DNA from: Hansfordia pulvinata
Taxonomy: Eukaryota > Ascomycota > Sordariomycetes > Xylariales
Length of the DNA: 64,000 nt
Assembly (NCBI GenBank): GCA_006538405.1
Contig: BJKQ01000008.1
Span: 124,001 to 188,000 of the forward strand
Direction: 5' to 3'
The translations under genes and the position numbers were made by a program. The notes under the pieces were generated by a model. The model saw nothing but the letters and a program-made list of their open reading frames with translations, searched no databases and was not told where the DNA came from. Below, piece by piece: positions 48,940 to 60,476 of this stretch (positions are counted from its first letter, which is position 1; every line of letters starts with the position of its first letter).

Positions 48940-49032
48940 GCGGAGATAGCTCAGTTGGGAGAGCGCCAGACTGAAGTCAACTTCAGACATCTTGTCATCT
49001 GGAGGTCGCTGGTTCGATCCCGGCTCGCCGCA
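48940..49032 (+). tRNA. tRNA-Phe (anticodon GAA) with a 20-nt intron
   Basis: The cloverleaf reads clearly: acceptor GCGGAGA against TCGCCGC, D-arm GCTC-AGTTGGGA-GAGC, anticodon arm CCAGA-CTGAAGA-TCTGG, variable AGGTC, and T-arm GCTGG-TTCGATC-CCGGC. The discriminator is A at 49032. The intron is 48977-48996, directly after position 37 as in nuclear tRNAs, and its CTTCAG can pair with the anticodon region. Removing it leaves 73 nt. One A-G mismatch is present in the acceptor stem (position 5-68); D-loop and T-loop identity bases are intact. CCA is not encoded. Confidence 0.95.
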
Positions 49033-49034
49033 AC

Positions 49035-49038
49035 TTTT
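49035..49038 (+). terminator. RNA polymerase III terminator of the tRNA
   Basis: A TTTT run begins three bases after the discriminator base; a longer T-rich stretch at about 49079-49090 could act as a backup. Confidence 0.6.
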
Positions 49039-50351
49039 GGCCTGTCGCAGTCCCCATCGGACTCGTGTGAGGTCCGTTTCTTCTTTTTTTCACCTCCGTC
49101 CGTCCGACTGACTGATGACTTAGTGTGCTGCCCGTGCTCATTCATACCTAACATACACGTGCTGCTGTCTGCCTGCCCTTGCGATATCGCCGCCAACATG
49201 CTGACGTCAGCTTCCATCTTCCATCCTTGCAGGCTGCCAGAAACCTCGATCACGGTACCCGTGCGCAGGCAAAACCATGACGCTTTGCTTCGAAACCCAA
49301 GGGATTCAGTCAGAGTGGCGAGGAAACCGGATACAATACGAGAGGACGGCAAACGGCACACACGGTCGGTAGTCCGCCTCGCTTTAGACTCAGCGTCTAC
49401 CCAACAACCCACCCCACGAGCTTTGCAGGGTTCTCGATGTCGAAGCCATCAATCAGTCAATTGACTGGGGCCGGCCGGTCCACCGGTTTCGGAGCTGAAA
49501 TGTCGCCCGCTCTTCTTGGGTCTTTGTTCTTTTTTTTTTGCCCCCCACGCCGAGCAGATTCGGGACCCGGCTGATGAGTCCTGTTGGAACCATGAGGCTC
49601 CGGGAGTCCGGGGTGGCAAGGCTGATGGGTCTTTTCGGTTGAGAGTCGAGATGTGATTTATTATGGCTCTGGGCTGGAGACGCCTCTGCCCTGCTCTCCG
49701 CCCCGGCTTCTACCGACGACGAGATTGGGGCCCGTAGTGCCGGCCAGAGGCGCAACGTTTGATACCCAGGGTTCTGGATCACGCCCCGGCGTATCGGTGA
49801 CCTCGGCCGTCTATTCATATCTGCTCTACCCGGTCGCCGCCGGGGCCAAGAAGCTCACTGACAGACTGACAGTCCAGCTCAGTGGAGGGAGAGAGAGAAA
49901 AAAAAAGGACAGAGCTCGGCGACCTCGACGAGAGCGCTGGGGAACCTCGTTCGAGAGAGCTCGGGGACCTCGATCGACGAGAGGGCAGGGATATCCCCCA
50001 GCCTTCCTTCCCTTGCCCCTCGCGCACACGTGACTGTCACGACGTGGTCGTGCGAGAATAGAGGAATCCCGCGGGGCGAAAGCCACTCAGCCACTCGGGA
50101 TTCGATTCAAGTCGCCTCGGTCGCCGCGAGAAGACAGGCAGACGCAAGCCCCGGCATCTTGCCATGGAGCTCGACAGAACTTGGCCGAGTCAAAAATAGG
50201 GTCCGATGAGCCCTTGGCCGCTTCTGGCGAACAAGCAGCAGAACGTGGATGGCCCGGAGGCGCAACTCAGCAGGCAAATCAGTCTCTGGGCGGGCGTATG
50301 CTCTGCTCTTGACTCGCCGAGCGGCGAGCTTTCCCACGAGAGGGAGGTATG

Positions 50352-50357
50352 TATAAG
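50352..50357 (+). promoter_or_regulatory. Candidate TATA element of the small secreted protein gene
   Basis: TATAAG stands 152 bp upstream of the ATG. The CA/CT repeat directly before the ATG would then lie in the 5' UTR. Confidence 0.4.
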
Positions 50358-50508
50358 AAGCGCGTCCCGACCTCTTCTTCCCGAGTAGCCAGTCTCCCAA
50401 TCCATCGAGACTTCCCACCAGACAAGGCACCGCCCCGCGCCCTTCCGACAACACCTACGATACTCAACCACACACACACACACACTCTCTCTCTCTCTCT
50501 GTCTCAAG

Positions 50509-51114
50509 ATGCAGATCTACCTCGTGCTCGCCGCCGCGTCCACGGCGTGCGCTCTGGCCCTCCCCGCCGCCCACAGCGCCGGCAGCGGGGTCCAGGCCGC
50601 CGCCAGGGCTCCCGAGAGCGCGGGCTCCCACGACGCGCGCTCGGCGGCCGGTTTGTCCACCCTCGAGGCCCGTGCCAAGGTGAACAAGAACGAGTAAGAA
50701 TCATCCACGTCCACACACACGCATATACACACACACCATGCTGCATGGTGCGAAACGTTCCACCAGACCAAGAGAATCCGTTTGAGCCGACGCGTGCTAA
50801 TCCCTCCCCTTCACAGCCCGCTTGCCACGTTTACGATTGGGTACACGTGGCCCGAGGGGGTCGAGGACTACTATGATAGCCTTGAAGCCAAGGATAAAAA
50901 GGCCATTGCAAAGGCCATGGAATACATCGATCGTGACCAAAGAGAAGGGGCGTGGAGTGCGCTGAAGGATCTTTTCCCGAGCATGAGTGAGAAGGACTGG
51001 ACCGCGACGAGACAACGACACCATAGTCATGTCCTTTTCGACAAAAGCCGCGGCAACAAATTCGCCCGCGACTCCGTCATCCCGTTGTTACAAGAGAGGA
51101 TGGAGCAAAACTAG
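50509..51114 (+). CDS. Small secreted protein of unknown function
   Basis: The exons are 50509-50693 and 50817-51114, giving 160 residues. Intron 1 (GTAAGA...GTGCTAAT...CACAG) joins VNKN and DPLATFTIGYTWP in frame. Residues 1-19 form a typical signal peptide (Leu/Ala-rich, cut probably after ALA or ALP). Residues 20-60 are Ala/Ser/Gly-rich and could be a propeptide ending near LEARAKVNKN. The mature part is charged and probably helical (EDYYDSLEAKDKKAIAKAMEYID), with a C-terminal RQRHHSHVLFDKSRGNKF segment. The mature protein has no cysteine, unlike many fungal effectors, and I recognise no family. A TATA-like element and the secretion signal support a real gene. An effector-like or wall-associated role is possible but unproven. 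Confidence 0.75.
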
Positions 51115-51912
51115 AATTAAGAAGTCGCCGCTCTCCTCAAAAAAAGGGGAGGACCCGGTGGCCGCAACTCGTCTCCGCGCGTCGAACAGAACGCCGTCGC
51201 CTCACTTCTACAAGTAAGGTGTTACAACTACAACTACGGAAGAAGATGGGTTGCGGCAAGGAGACCCCCCCCCCCCCCTCTTATCTCCGAAGCAAAAGCC
51301 TTTTTCTCTGTGAGGTACAGACTCCCGCAGACTGCTTTCAGGCCACAATGCGCTGGAACGCCCGACCTGTCAGGATTCCTATAATCGTAGAAGCAGAGCT
51401 TCTATCCCCTTGCTAGCCTGCGCGCTCCAATATACTTGTTCAGCATACGCGGTGCCTCTTGGATGTGAATGCTCGTGGCTGCCACGCGCAAGAGTTAGGC
51501 TACTATGATCCTGAAACGTCCGACTTTGAATGCCTTTAGCTTCATGAAAGCATCAAAATGATGCCGGGACGGCTGCATGGTGGAAGTGAGAAGGTCTGTC
51601 AGCAGCTTTGCCTCAGCCTATCATCCGCTTCAACGTGTCTCCGTAGACCGTGGCACACGATCCGGCACAATCTGTCAAGTTGGGTAGCAGGCCGCTCACT
51701 ATTACACAGCAAAGCCCGGCTGCCCAGCCAAGTTAGATGTGACGGTTCTGGCCCATGTGGGCAAATGCACTGGTAAATACAACTAGACCGCTCTGCCATG
51801 CAGGCAAAAGATACGAGATTGACACTTCCCTAGTGCTCAATCTTACCAGCACTTATGATCAACAGCATGCCATGGGCCAGACCCGTGACATCTAGACCTC
51901 TATAAGGGGCTC

Positions 51913-52619
51913 ATGGACGACATGTTCGCAGGCAGGAGTTCTGATAAAGCCAAAGGTCTTGCTTTGGCCACAACGGTCGGTCGCGTGGGAGCTGGGGACA
52001 ACTTTTCCTTTAAAGGCTTCTTCATGATGATCATGAGTAAGACCGCACGTCTTTTACCTCTAGTCTCCGGAAAAGCTACGTATCATGAAGCTCTCCTCGC
52101 GGAAGGCCTCACGGGCCAGTTCAAGCTTCTGGCGACACAGAAACTGCAGGGATACAAGCACTTGGCAAAAGACAGTATGCATCCTAAGGGTCACCTGGCG
52201 ATCTTATAGTAAGTGGAGACATGCCTCGTTAAAGGTTCATCACTAATCACTCTATGTGCTCAGTCTTGCCGAGGTTAATGCCCCAGATCAAATTCAGATC
52301 AACGTGAAAGAGTTGGAAAGAAAAAGCTAGGCTGTTTAAAATTTATATCGATCTTGATCTCATTAGCATTCAAAATATTTGCCTCCTTTCAAAGAATCAT
52401 ACAGGTACTCTTACTGATCCGCTGGGAAAGACCCCAGCCGTCCTGAAATTGGTAGCAGCGCCCGTGTTGCAAGTACTGACACGCGCCACGGGAGCATCGT
52501 ATCCAGGCGTGGTTACGGGCAACAGCATTGGTCTACTGAAGCGCTGCTAAGTCAAGGGCCGATTCCACACAGTGGAATCGATGCTGACGGGGATGAGGGC
52601 CATCCTTGAACCTGTATGA
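51913..52619 (+). pseudogene. Decayed gene of unrecognised family, one intact intron
   Basis: An open stretch (51913-52208) reads smoothly across a consensus intron (52209-52263, GTAAGT...CTAATCACT...CAG) into YLAEVNAPDQIQINVKELE, then stops at 52330. One frame over, a second open stretch continues (RLFKIYIDLDLIS..., then TGTLTDPLGKTPAVLKL and SYPGVVTGNSIGLLKRC), meets a TAA near 52548, and stays open beyond it to a TGA at 52617-52619. The amino-acid composition is protein-like throughout, so this looks like one gene broken by a frameshift and a stop (possibly CAA to TAA). The local sequence is more A/T-rich than its surroundings. No start upstream of 51913 is convincing: a stop precedes it closely. 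I could not name the family. Confidence 0.45.
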
Positions 52620-55600
52620 CTATGGAGAGCATATCAGACGCACATCTTGCACCTTGGAGCCCAGCTACCGCCAGCACAGCTTCTTGCCGGGAGCATCCGT
52701 GTCAACAGGGTTCTCGGCCTAGACGCATCGACGAGGACCATCCTCTAGCTAGCGAACTTACCGTGTAAGCACATGAGGAAGCCACACGGCTGCAGAAGAG
52801 CTACTGACTGGTGCCGGCTTGCTCGCGGTGAAATGCGTCGCCCTTGTGCTTGAAGCTCTCTGCTTACATGACCTCGAGCGCTAGGCTTAGCTAAACGTGA
52901 GTCGACGCCTCTCGGGTCCTGACCTGCTCGTGCCTTAAGCATTCTTCATCAGGTACTGAGCCGCCTTGGACGTAGTCCTGGGGCCTCTGATGCCAATACT
53001 CGAGCCGCTTTGTGCCTTATACTCTGGCACCAGAGAAGCCGTTGTTCATCCTCGTGAAAGTAAAGAATATGTGAGAATACCAGTGTCCCAGAATACTAAC
53101 GAGGCTCTGGACGCAACCCCACGGGCATACAAGTTGCCAGGCGGTTGCATAAGACAGTCGCACGAGTACTCGTAAGTTTGGTCGGCGAGACGTTGGGTTC
53201 GGTGTGCGCGGAGGGGATCGGTCTGTGGCCAGTAGCTGGCTAATATAAGTCAGTCGTGGCACCATTCTACAACGCTGCGTGCTCGTAGTAGCCGTGTCTC
53301 CGTGGGCCTGACTACCGCAGGAAAGGTTAGATGTGGACGCAATGTGACGTTGGTGGGCGACAACCAGTGCAAAGCTGGGGTGGCCACCTGCATGAGATGA
53401 GCAATCGTGGCCTACGAGAGGTGCTCGTTCGTCTTTGAGCCCCGTCGAGCAGCGCGGGCCGCCCCTGCGGCCGATCTGGAGCACAGGGTGAGGGGCTAGA
53501 AAGGAGGCACCCGCACGCCCTCACGCCCGCACGCCACGGGCCGGACTGTACAAGATCCATGACTGCGTACCCGCACGTACAACCTGTACGTGTGTCCGTG
53601 GTGTATCGTCAGCGGCTCCTCGTGAAGACATGCTTCTGAGGGCCCTCGCGTGGACCCTGATTCTTTTTTGGGGACGCGGAGTGCTATTGACAGCAGTGTG
53701 ACGAGAGGGCCTCTCTGGCAGAGGTGACACCTTGAGCCCGATCCTGCTTCGGGCCCGCCCGGCCTCCCGCGCCTCCGTGGTGGGAATGCCCTGAACTTCC
53801 AATTCAGTGTGCAGTCACAGGGCATCGTGTTGGTTCGCAAGCATGCTCGTACTCCGTAGTCACCGTATCCTGTGATGCCTGCATCTGCCACCCCCACGCC
53901 GGTCCCACGCCAGTCCCGCGCCTGTAGGGCTTTCCATGAGGTAAGCCCATTCCATGGAAATCATGAGACTGCGGAGCCGACCAATCAGAGGTCTTGTTTA
54001 CTGCACACTGCATGCATGGTTTGCCGCTGGGGTTGTGTCAGTCGCCTCGACTGTGCGAGGAAAACCTGTGATCAAGGACCAAAATAGCAAGTATGGCGGA
54101 GTGGGTAAGGGAACCTGCATATGGATACTCGTCCTGTTTGGCGAGGCTCAAAATTCGGCCATGGGGCCGCATAGCTATGTCTGTGCCTGTTGCAGGTGCG
54201 TCGGTGTGCCTGTTGATGTGCTGTAAACGCTGACCGAGGCCAGATGGACCAGATCTGATCGCAGCCCATCATCATGGTCTCGGCGGCTCAGCCCGCGGGG
54301 GGCTTCCGCCAATGTTGGGAGTGCTCCGAGTTTGTATTTCCCCGGCAGTGTCTTTGTCGAGGAGTTTCTGGCCCAGGCGGTAGAGACGACAGATCTACCT
54401 CCGGCATGGCGCGTGACGATCAGCCCTATCTGTCAAGACCCCCAAATCGATTCTCAAGCCAAGTCCGTCCTGTTATCGAGGGTCGAGGTTCTGGGCCGAG
54501 GCTGCCTCGAAGGAGATGCAAGCTTTCACGCGCCAGGGGCTTCGTGGGGCCTCTATAATCAAAGTGCAAAAGACCAGGCACTTGATCCAGCTCCACCGCG
54601 TCTAAGCCGAGACGAGCTACAGAACGGACTCGACCGACACGCGGGATCCGCCCCCTCGACCATTTGCCCCGCGCCTGTACGAGTACTCCGTAGACCGAAG
54701 GTGGAATTCCGGAGCAAGTCGGGCAAAGCAGGGAGCTGGTGGGTGTAAAATTTTCATGCGGCAATGGTCGACCCGGCTTTTCCCTGGCAAAGCGTCCGTC
54801 CCATCGAAGGGAGTCAGTACTCGTAGTGTGCCCTTGCCCGCCTTCTCTCGCAAGAGGCGTGCTATTCCGAAGAGCGTGTTACTCGTGCTTGTTCGCTCCA
54901 AGCAGCGCGAGTAACATTTTGGTGCCGGGTTTGATCATCCGAGCAGGAGTTCCTCTCGTTGTAAAACACCCACGCACGAGTAGGCGTGCCATGCTCGCCG
55001 AAAAAGGCAGCGTCAGTGCGAGAGGCGCAAGGGAACGGAAATGCTGGCTGCTGGCTGCTGGCGCGGACAAGGGCGTTCGGCTGCTAGCCGGTGGAGTGAG
55101 TTCTAAATTGGGGACCCCACGCGCGGACCATGTCTTGCAGCAGCTAGCGCAGCGCAAGGTCTCTGATGAGTGGCGATTTTGAGAAGAATGCTGGAGTTGA
55201 GCCCGGGGAGAGATGTTCTTCGTATGAGTGAGAGTTGGTGCTCGAGAGGTTTTTCGGGAGTGGCAACCCGGTCATTCAGGGGGAGGTTTCGAGTCGGCTC
55301 ATACTTGTACTCGTTTGCAACAAGACGAGGCTCTAGGTGCGGAGAAAGAGAAAGAGGGAGAGAGGGAGAGAGCCCGCGAGACGAGGCAGACGCCGTTGTC
55401 GCCCCCGTGGGTGGCACGCGTGACAGGCGCCTCGTGCAGGTCCCTGGAAATGAGGCTGAGATTGGGCCGAATGGGTGCGCCGAAAATGGGAGGCTGGAGA
55501 GTTGGGGGTTTGGTGCTTCGGAAAATAGGACCGGTCCAGGATGTGTTCAGAACGAGCGGACGGGGCCTGGGAGAACAACAACAATCAGTGCATCAACCAG

Positions 55601-56106
55601 CGAGGAGGGCGAGCGGTGTCGCCCCCGCTGCAGCTCAGAGGCGAGGCACCATCCATTGCTATGGACGCGCCGCGCCCATGTACGGGGAGTCCAGCTGCGG
55701 ATCGGAGTGAAAGCCCAGCGAAGACGAGCCTGATCAGATCCGCGTGTGGTGTACGAGAACGAATCGTAGGCGAGACGATTGCCGAGCTGAGGGCGAGCAG
55801 TCGTGGAGCCAGTCGTGTGCATACCTACCCAGCCAGATGCTTCAGGTTCGGCGGCTTTCCGATTGCGCAGTGAGGGGCGGGGTCGAGTGGGCTGAGATAG
55901 ACAATGTTCTGTCAGCATGGATGCTGCCCGGTGAGTCGGGGCTCGCACAAAGGGCACTCGGGTCTCTTCAGTTCCATACCAGATTGTGGCCCATTCCGTT
56001 GGTAATCCATAGATGTGGTTGAAGGCAGGCGCAGTTGGAGGTCGTGCCTACTCCGTTCTTCCGGTTCCAGAGATCCCCAGCTCAACCACGCCATGTCCGA
56101 TGTATT

Positions 56107-56123
56107 GATACCTTAGAGGTATC
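56107..56123. repeat. Small perfect stem-loop
   Basis: GATACCT and AGGTATC form a 7-bp stem with a TAG loop. The same arm word, GATACCT, also forms the hairpin near 19441, so the word may be part of a dispersed family. Confidence 0.5.
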
Positions 56124-57493
56124 TGGTGCTGGTGCTCGTTACGGTACCTGATCAGGAACCTGCCCTGCCTACAACCTTAATAATCAAATGTCTGGTGCTG
56201 TTGGTGGTGGAGGTGAGCGTGCTTGTTCAACTGAGGTGTTCGATGAAACACAACCTTACCTAAACTTCCAAGGAGGAGTCGCCACACGTTATCACGTCCA
56301 TGTACTCGTACTGCCGGCGTGCTCGACACCCGCTGGACTATCTGTCGTGCCTCTAGTGTAACAGTACTGCCCTTTAGGTCAGAACTCTTGTGCTGCACGA
56401 GAGATGGATCTAGATTGGTGCTGGGATGGACCCCCACTCCCCATCCCCCACATCTTCAACTGGTGACCTTCTTCATGGTGCCCTGCTCGCCCTCCCGTTT
56501 TCGTCGCCATCCCCGCGCACCTTCTTCGCCGCGCGCGAGTGCTTCCGAGGCCCGGAGTCCGGAATGCAACCCAAGCAAGCCCTCTCTCAGCCGGGCGCTA
56601 TTCAACCTGGGATGGTTTGGAGCCTTTGGCCATTGCCTTCACCCAAGCCCGGCGCACTATGTAGGTTACACGATCGTATCCTCCTCCCGAGGTCGTCCCG
56701 GCCCCGCCGTCCGTCGAGCTGTGAACCGAGTCCTTGTGCTCCGTACCTAGCTGACGCCATCGCTTGCACTAACACCCAGCTTGGTGTGGCCCAATGGCCA
56801 TCATCGCCCCAACACGGCCTGCCCTCCGTGCATCGCGATGGGCAAGGTCTCGTTCCACAACACCATTCATCACTACGAGTACAAACCGCGTGGCACCCGG
56901 TGATAACAGAGTGAGTGAGGGCGACAATGTGGCAGACCAAGATGATAGCACCCGAGCCGCCCAATCCAGCAGCAGATCGGAGAAATGCAAGCTGGCTTGA
57001 CGGGCGAGATGGCTGCCAGCAGCCTGGCTTCCACACCACGACCTTGACCCGCCTTCCTCTCAGCCGACTGGAGTCTGCTGTTGCGGGCGGCGGGGACGGA
57101 GGCGGCGGCGGCGGCGGGTCGGCGGCGGCTACACCGAAGAGAGCGGGCCCTGCGAACCGATCAGCTTTGATCCGGATCTATGGAAGCCGATGCAACTCGG
57201 ACCAGGACGCGCTGGTATGAGAGAGGTGATATCCTTCCAAGGACCAAAACTGGACAATGTGGTTGTATCCGTCGCAGCAGGCCTGTCAAGTGTTGCTAAG
57301 GTACCGCTCGTCTGGGATGAAGACTTCAAAGCGGCGGCCGGGATGGCCACTGGCAAGATCGCAACAGGCGTCCGAGTAAGGTAGGTAAGTACCCAGCCTC
57401 TGTGGGGTGTAAAGTACTGGGTACATGCACTAGAGGCGTGTGCCCCTCCAGGGGCATCCGCTCAGTGAGGGCGGCACGGGCGGGTGGGCTGGT

Positions 57494-57527
57494 ACCTCCA
57501 CTTGTTGGGTACCAACATAGTGGAGGT
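57494..57527. repeat. Long hairpin (15-bp stem, one bulge) upstream of the bHLH gene
   Basis: ACCTCCACT (57494-57502) pairs with AGTGGAGGT (57519-57527), and TGTTGG (57503-57508) with CCAACA (57512-57517). The loop is three bases (GTA) and there is one bulged T at 57518. It lies about 820 bp upstream of the bHLH start. It could be a dyad protein-binding site or an RNA structure if transcription starts upstream. Confidence 0.6.
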
Positions 57528-58348
57528 TGGATGGGCTGGTCCTGCGCGGTTTTCTGTGGTCGCCGTGCGCCCGCGACCTCCAGAACAGCACTGTAGATCT
57601 GGCTGGGCTGGGCCATTTCCCAGCTGGACTGGAGGTATACCTCAGACACTCCTTCGTCGGCGCCCGCGCCAACGGCTCGTGGACCGGAGGTATCGACTAC
57701 CTTCTTTCGTAGTGTCTACCTGCCTAAACCTCGGGTTCTCGACTGCCGCCCACACCTCCAGCTCCTCCAACTCTCGCGGGACTCGCTCTGCACTTCTAGG
57801 CGACTTTGCCACCCCTCGTGCCCTCCCAACGCCTCGCCCCTGTGGCCCCTCCCCTTTCCCGACGCTCCCCTGCGTCCCACCAACATCGCAAGCCCTCCAC
57901 CCGCGCCGGCCTGGACTTCTAAATCTTTGCTCTCCCTCCCTGGCTCTCCCCCCTCCCTCTTGTCGCCATGTCACTCTAACCCAGCTGCCGTCGCGCCCAT
58001 CCACGAACCCGCCCCATCGCCTGGTGTCGCTTCACACTCGACGGCCTTCCCACCGCGCCCTCGACTTCTGCTTTGCAACACCTCGAGGATCAGAAATCGC
58101 AACGCACAGTGCTTTCGAATCCCGCCGCGCGATCAGACGACCTTTTTTTTTTTTTTTTTCGTGTGCTTTAAGAACGCCCTGGGCAAGACTTCTGAGATTG
58201 GTGTTCAACCAGCTGCTGCAAGAGCAGGCAAGAGATTGGGACATTCGGAGGGCGCGAGAACTCTGGCGCAGCCTTTCAGCGGCGGCTTGCCTTCGACCCG
58301 GCCCCCCAGACGAGGAATCGACCACGTGTGGATTTTGCATGCTCCGAC

Positions 58349-60476
58349 ATGGCCATGATGGATCACAATAATTGGGGAGGTGGGCAAGACCAAAACATGG
58401 TGAACGGCGACGATGACTTCCAATTCATAGACGTCGACGGCATGGCCAACATTGGCGAAAGCCTGGCTTTCGAATTCCCAAACTTTGACGGCACCGCGAA
58501 CAACCACATGTCCCACCAGCAGCCACACCAGACACATCCAATGCAGCACCAACACCAGCTCCCCCGCCAACACGAACAGATGGACACCCCAATGAACGGC
58601 ACGCATCCCATGTCTTCGGTTCCCAACACATCCATGCACAGCTCCATGCCCATCATGACGACTGGGGCCAGCCATCCTGCCGTTCCCTCGCATCTCATGC
58701 CGAGTCAGTTCGGCGGCGCTAGATCCCTCCCGGAAATCGAGGCTCAGATTCAGGAGCTCCAGAACCAAAAGCTTCAGCATCAGCTCCAGAACCAACAACG
58801 GCGCCTAGAAGAGGAACAGCGTCGGTTGAGAGAGCAGCAAGCGGCTTTCTACGCACAGCAGCAACAACAACAACAGCAGCGCAACATGGTCCCCCCAACT
58901 CCCCAAAGCCTCGAAATCCAGGCAGCCAACCAGTTCTACAACTCGCAACACCATGATCAGGCCCCCTCTTCCGGCATGTTTGACCGGTATCAGCACCTCA
59001 AGGATCAGCAAGATGCAAGTCAACTCTAGCGAAATTCTTACCCGCCGAGCAGCTGAGCTAACAGTCCCGCAGATGGCCTTCACTCCCCTCGTCTCTCCCG
59101 CAGTCACGCCCCTTGATGCCAACTTCTCCAATGACTACAACATGCTCCCGAGCGCATACCTCAGTCCTCTAACCTCGCCCGCCCTGATGGCTCAAAACGA
59201 CCCCATGGCTTCATGCGACGGTCTGCGATCGGGACGATCCACTAACTCGCCAATCGAGATGGAGTCACCGTCGACGCCAGCCAACTCCATCATCCGCTCC
59301 AAAATGCGAAAGAACAACGTGACGAAACGAGGGAGGGCCAACGTAGGCAAGTCGCCGCACGTCAAGCCTCAGCGCAAGAAGACCCTATCGACTCCGGTCA
59401 TCGACGCCCAGATCTTGTCTGAGCTTGCTGTCGCAGAAGCTTCTGAACCACCTACGAATGCGACCTCGACTCCAGTGGCTTCGACCGGAGAGTCAGAAGA
59501 TGCTTCCGTATCTCCCGAGACCCTATCCGAGATGCCACCACCGCCTGTACCAACCACACGCTCAGCGCGACAATCCCCTTACATGCAGCCCCAAACGGGT
59601 CACTGTGCCCCGCCCCCGCCGGCTGTGACCTCTCTGAGCGGCAAACCCTCGCCTGCCACTCCCGCATCTCTGTTCAAAATTTCGCCTCGGAGCAAGAACG
59701 CGGACCCGAACAACCCTGGGCAGGTGGCCTCGGATCAAATCGAGAGCTTCGAACTCCCAGAGCCTGTCCAGATGCCGAAACCCGCTTTGGCAACTCTGGA
59801 CACGGAGTCTTCGTCACCGACATCAGGGGAGGCGGAGACAGCCAAGCCAGGACTCCAGCCTCTGCCATCCCCGATGGCTGCAAAGCCAAACATGTCCTCT
59901 TCCACACAGCCAAGCCCCGCGTTGACGCCCAAGACATCGGCGTCAAACCCACGCAAGACCCCAGTGGTAGCCCCCAAGGGCGCCAAGAAGCGCCCCAGTG
60001 TGAGCTCTACGCATGCGTCTCCCGCTTTGATGCCGAAGATTTCACCAAACATCAAGCCTCTCCTCCCGGGCACGCCTGGAATGTCCGCTGAGGACACTGC
60101 CTCACAGCTGCTCGCCTCCAAGTCAAACTATCAGAGAATATTGGAAGGCAACACAGTCCCGGGTGTATCGTATCCAAGCGAACTGTCCACAAATTTGACT
60201 TCGAAACGGACTTCCCACAAGATTGCCGAACAGGGTCGCCGGAATCGCATAAACTTGGCTTTGCAGGAGATATCGACGTTGCTACCCAGCCATGTTCTCA
60301 AAGAGGCCGAGTTGGACGGCGACAAGAAGGATGGGAAAGCAGGAGGCCCGAACAGCAAAGCGAGCACTGTTGAGCTGGCTATTGGATACATCAAGCAACT
60401 CCAGCAAGACGTGGCTGAGGCCAACAAGCGGGCGGACGAGGCGGAAAAGAAGCTGCAGGAAAGATTGAACGGGTGA
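58349..60476 (+). CDS. nuc-1: bHLH transcription factor, NUC-1/Pho4-like phosphate regulator
   Basis: The exons are 58349-59014 and 59073-60476, giving 689 residues. The intron is GC-AG (GCAAGT...GCTAAC...CGCAG); this choice gives KDQQD-MAFTPLVSPAVTP without extra residues. The N-terminal part is rich in Gln, His, Met and Asn, with a coiled coil at about 130-175 and a Gln run. The middle is Ser/Pro/Thr-rich. The C-terminal bHLH (about 598-680) has basic region SHKIAEQGRRNRIN with the His-Glu-Arg pattern for CACGTG-type sites, helix 1 LALQEISTLLP, a Lys/Asp-rich loop, and helix 2 KASTVELAIGYIKQLQQDV, then a short coiled coil. This is the signature of Neurospora NUC-1 and yeast Pho4, which activate phosphate-acquisition genes; orthology is inferred from the domain and the adjoining FTPLVSPAVTPLD segment. 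Confidence 0.85.

Larger units (their letters stand above)
49033..50508. other. Spacer between the tRNA and the small secreted protein gene
   Basis: No gene is recognisable. A TATAAG element at 50352-50357 lies about 150 bp before the next ATG, and an adjoining CA-repeat plus CT-repeat (about 50469-50502) occupies the end of the leader. Confidence 0.5.
51115..58348. other. 7.2-kb interval with a gene remnant and hairpins
   Basis: Apart from the remnant at 51913-52619, I find no supported gene. Other contents: a 14-base C run near 51266-51280; octamers TACTCGTA/TACGAGTA at 53167, 54678, 54818, 56303 and 56874; hairpins at 56107-56123 and 57494-57527; and, from about 57720, a strongly pyrimidine-rich leader of the bHLH gene ending with a T run near 58143-58160. 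Confidence 0.45.

Noticed and set aside
57484..58371. Open frame of 295 codons before the bHLH gene
   Set aside because: It is the pyrimidine-rich leader read as Pro/Ser/Leu-rich protein, with no family features.
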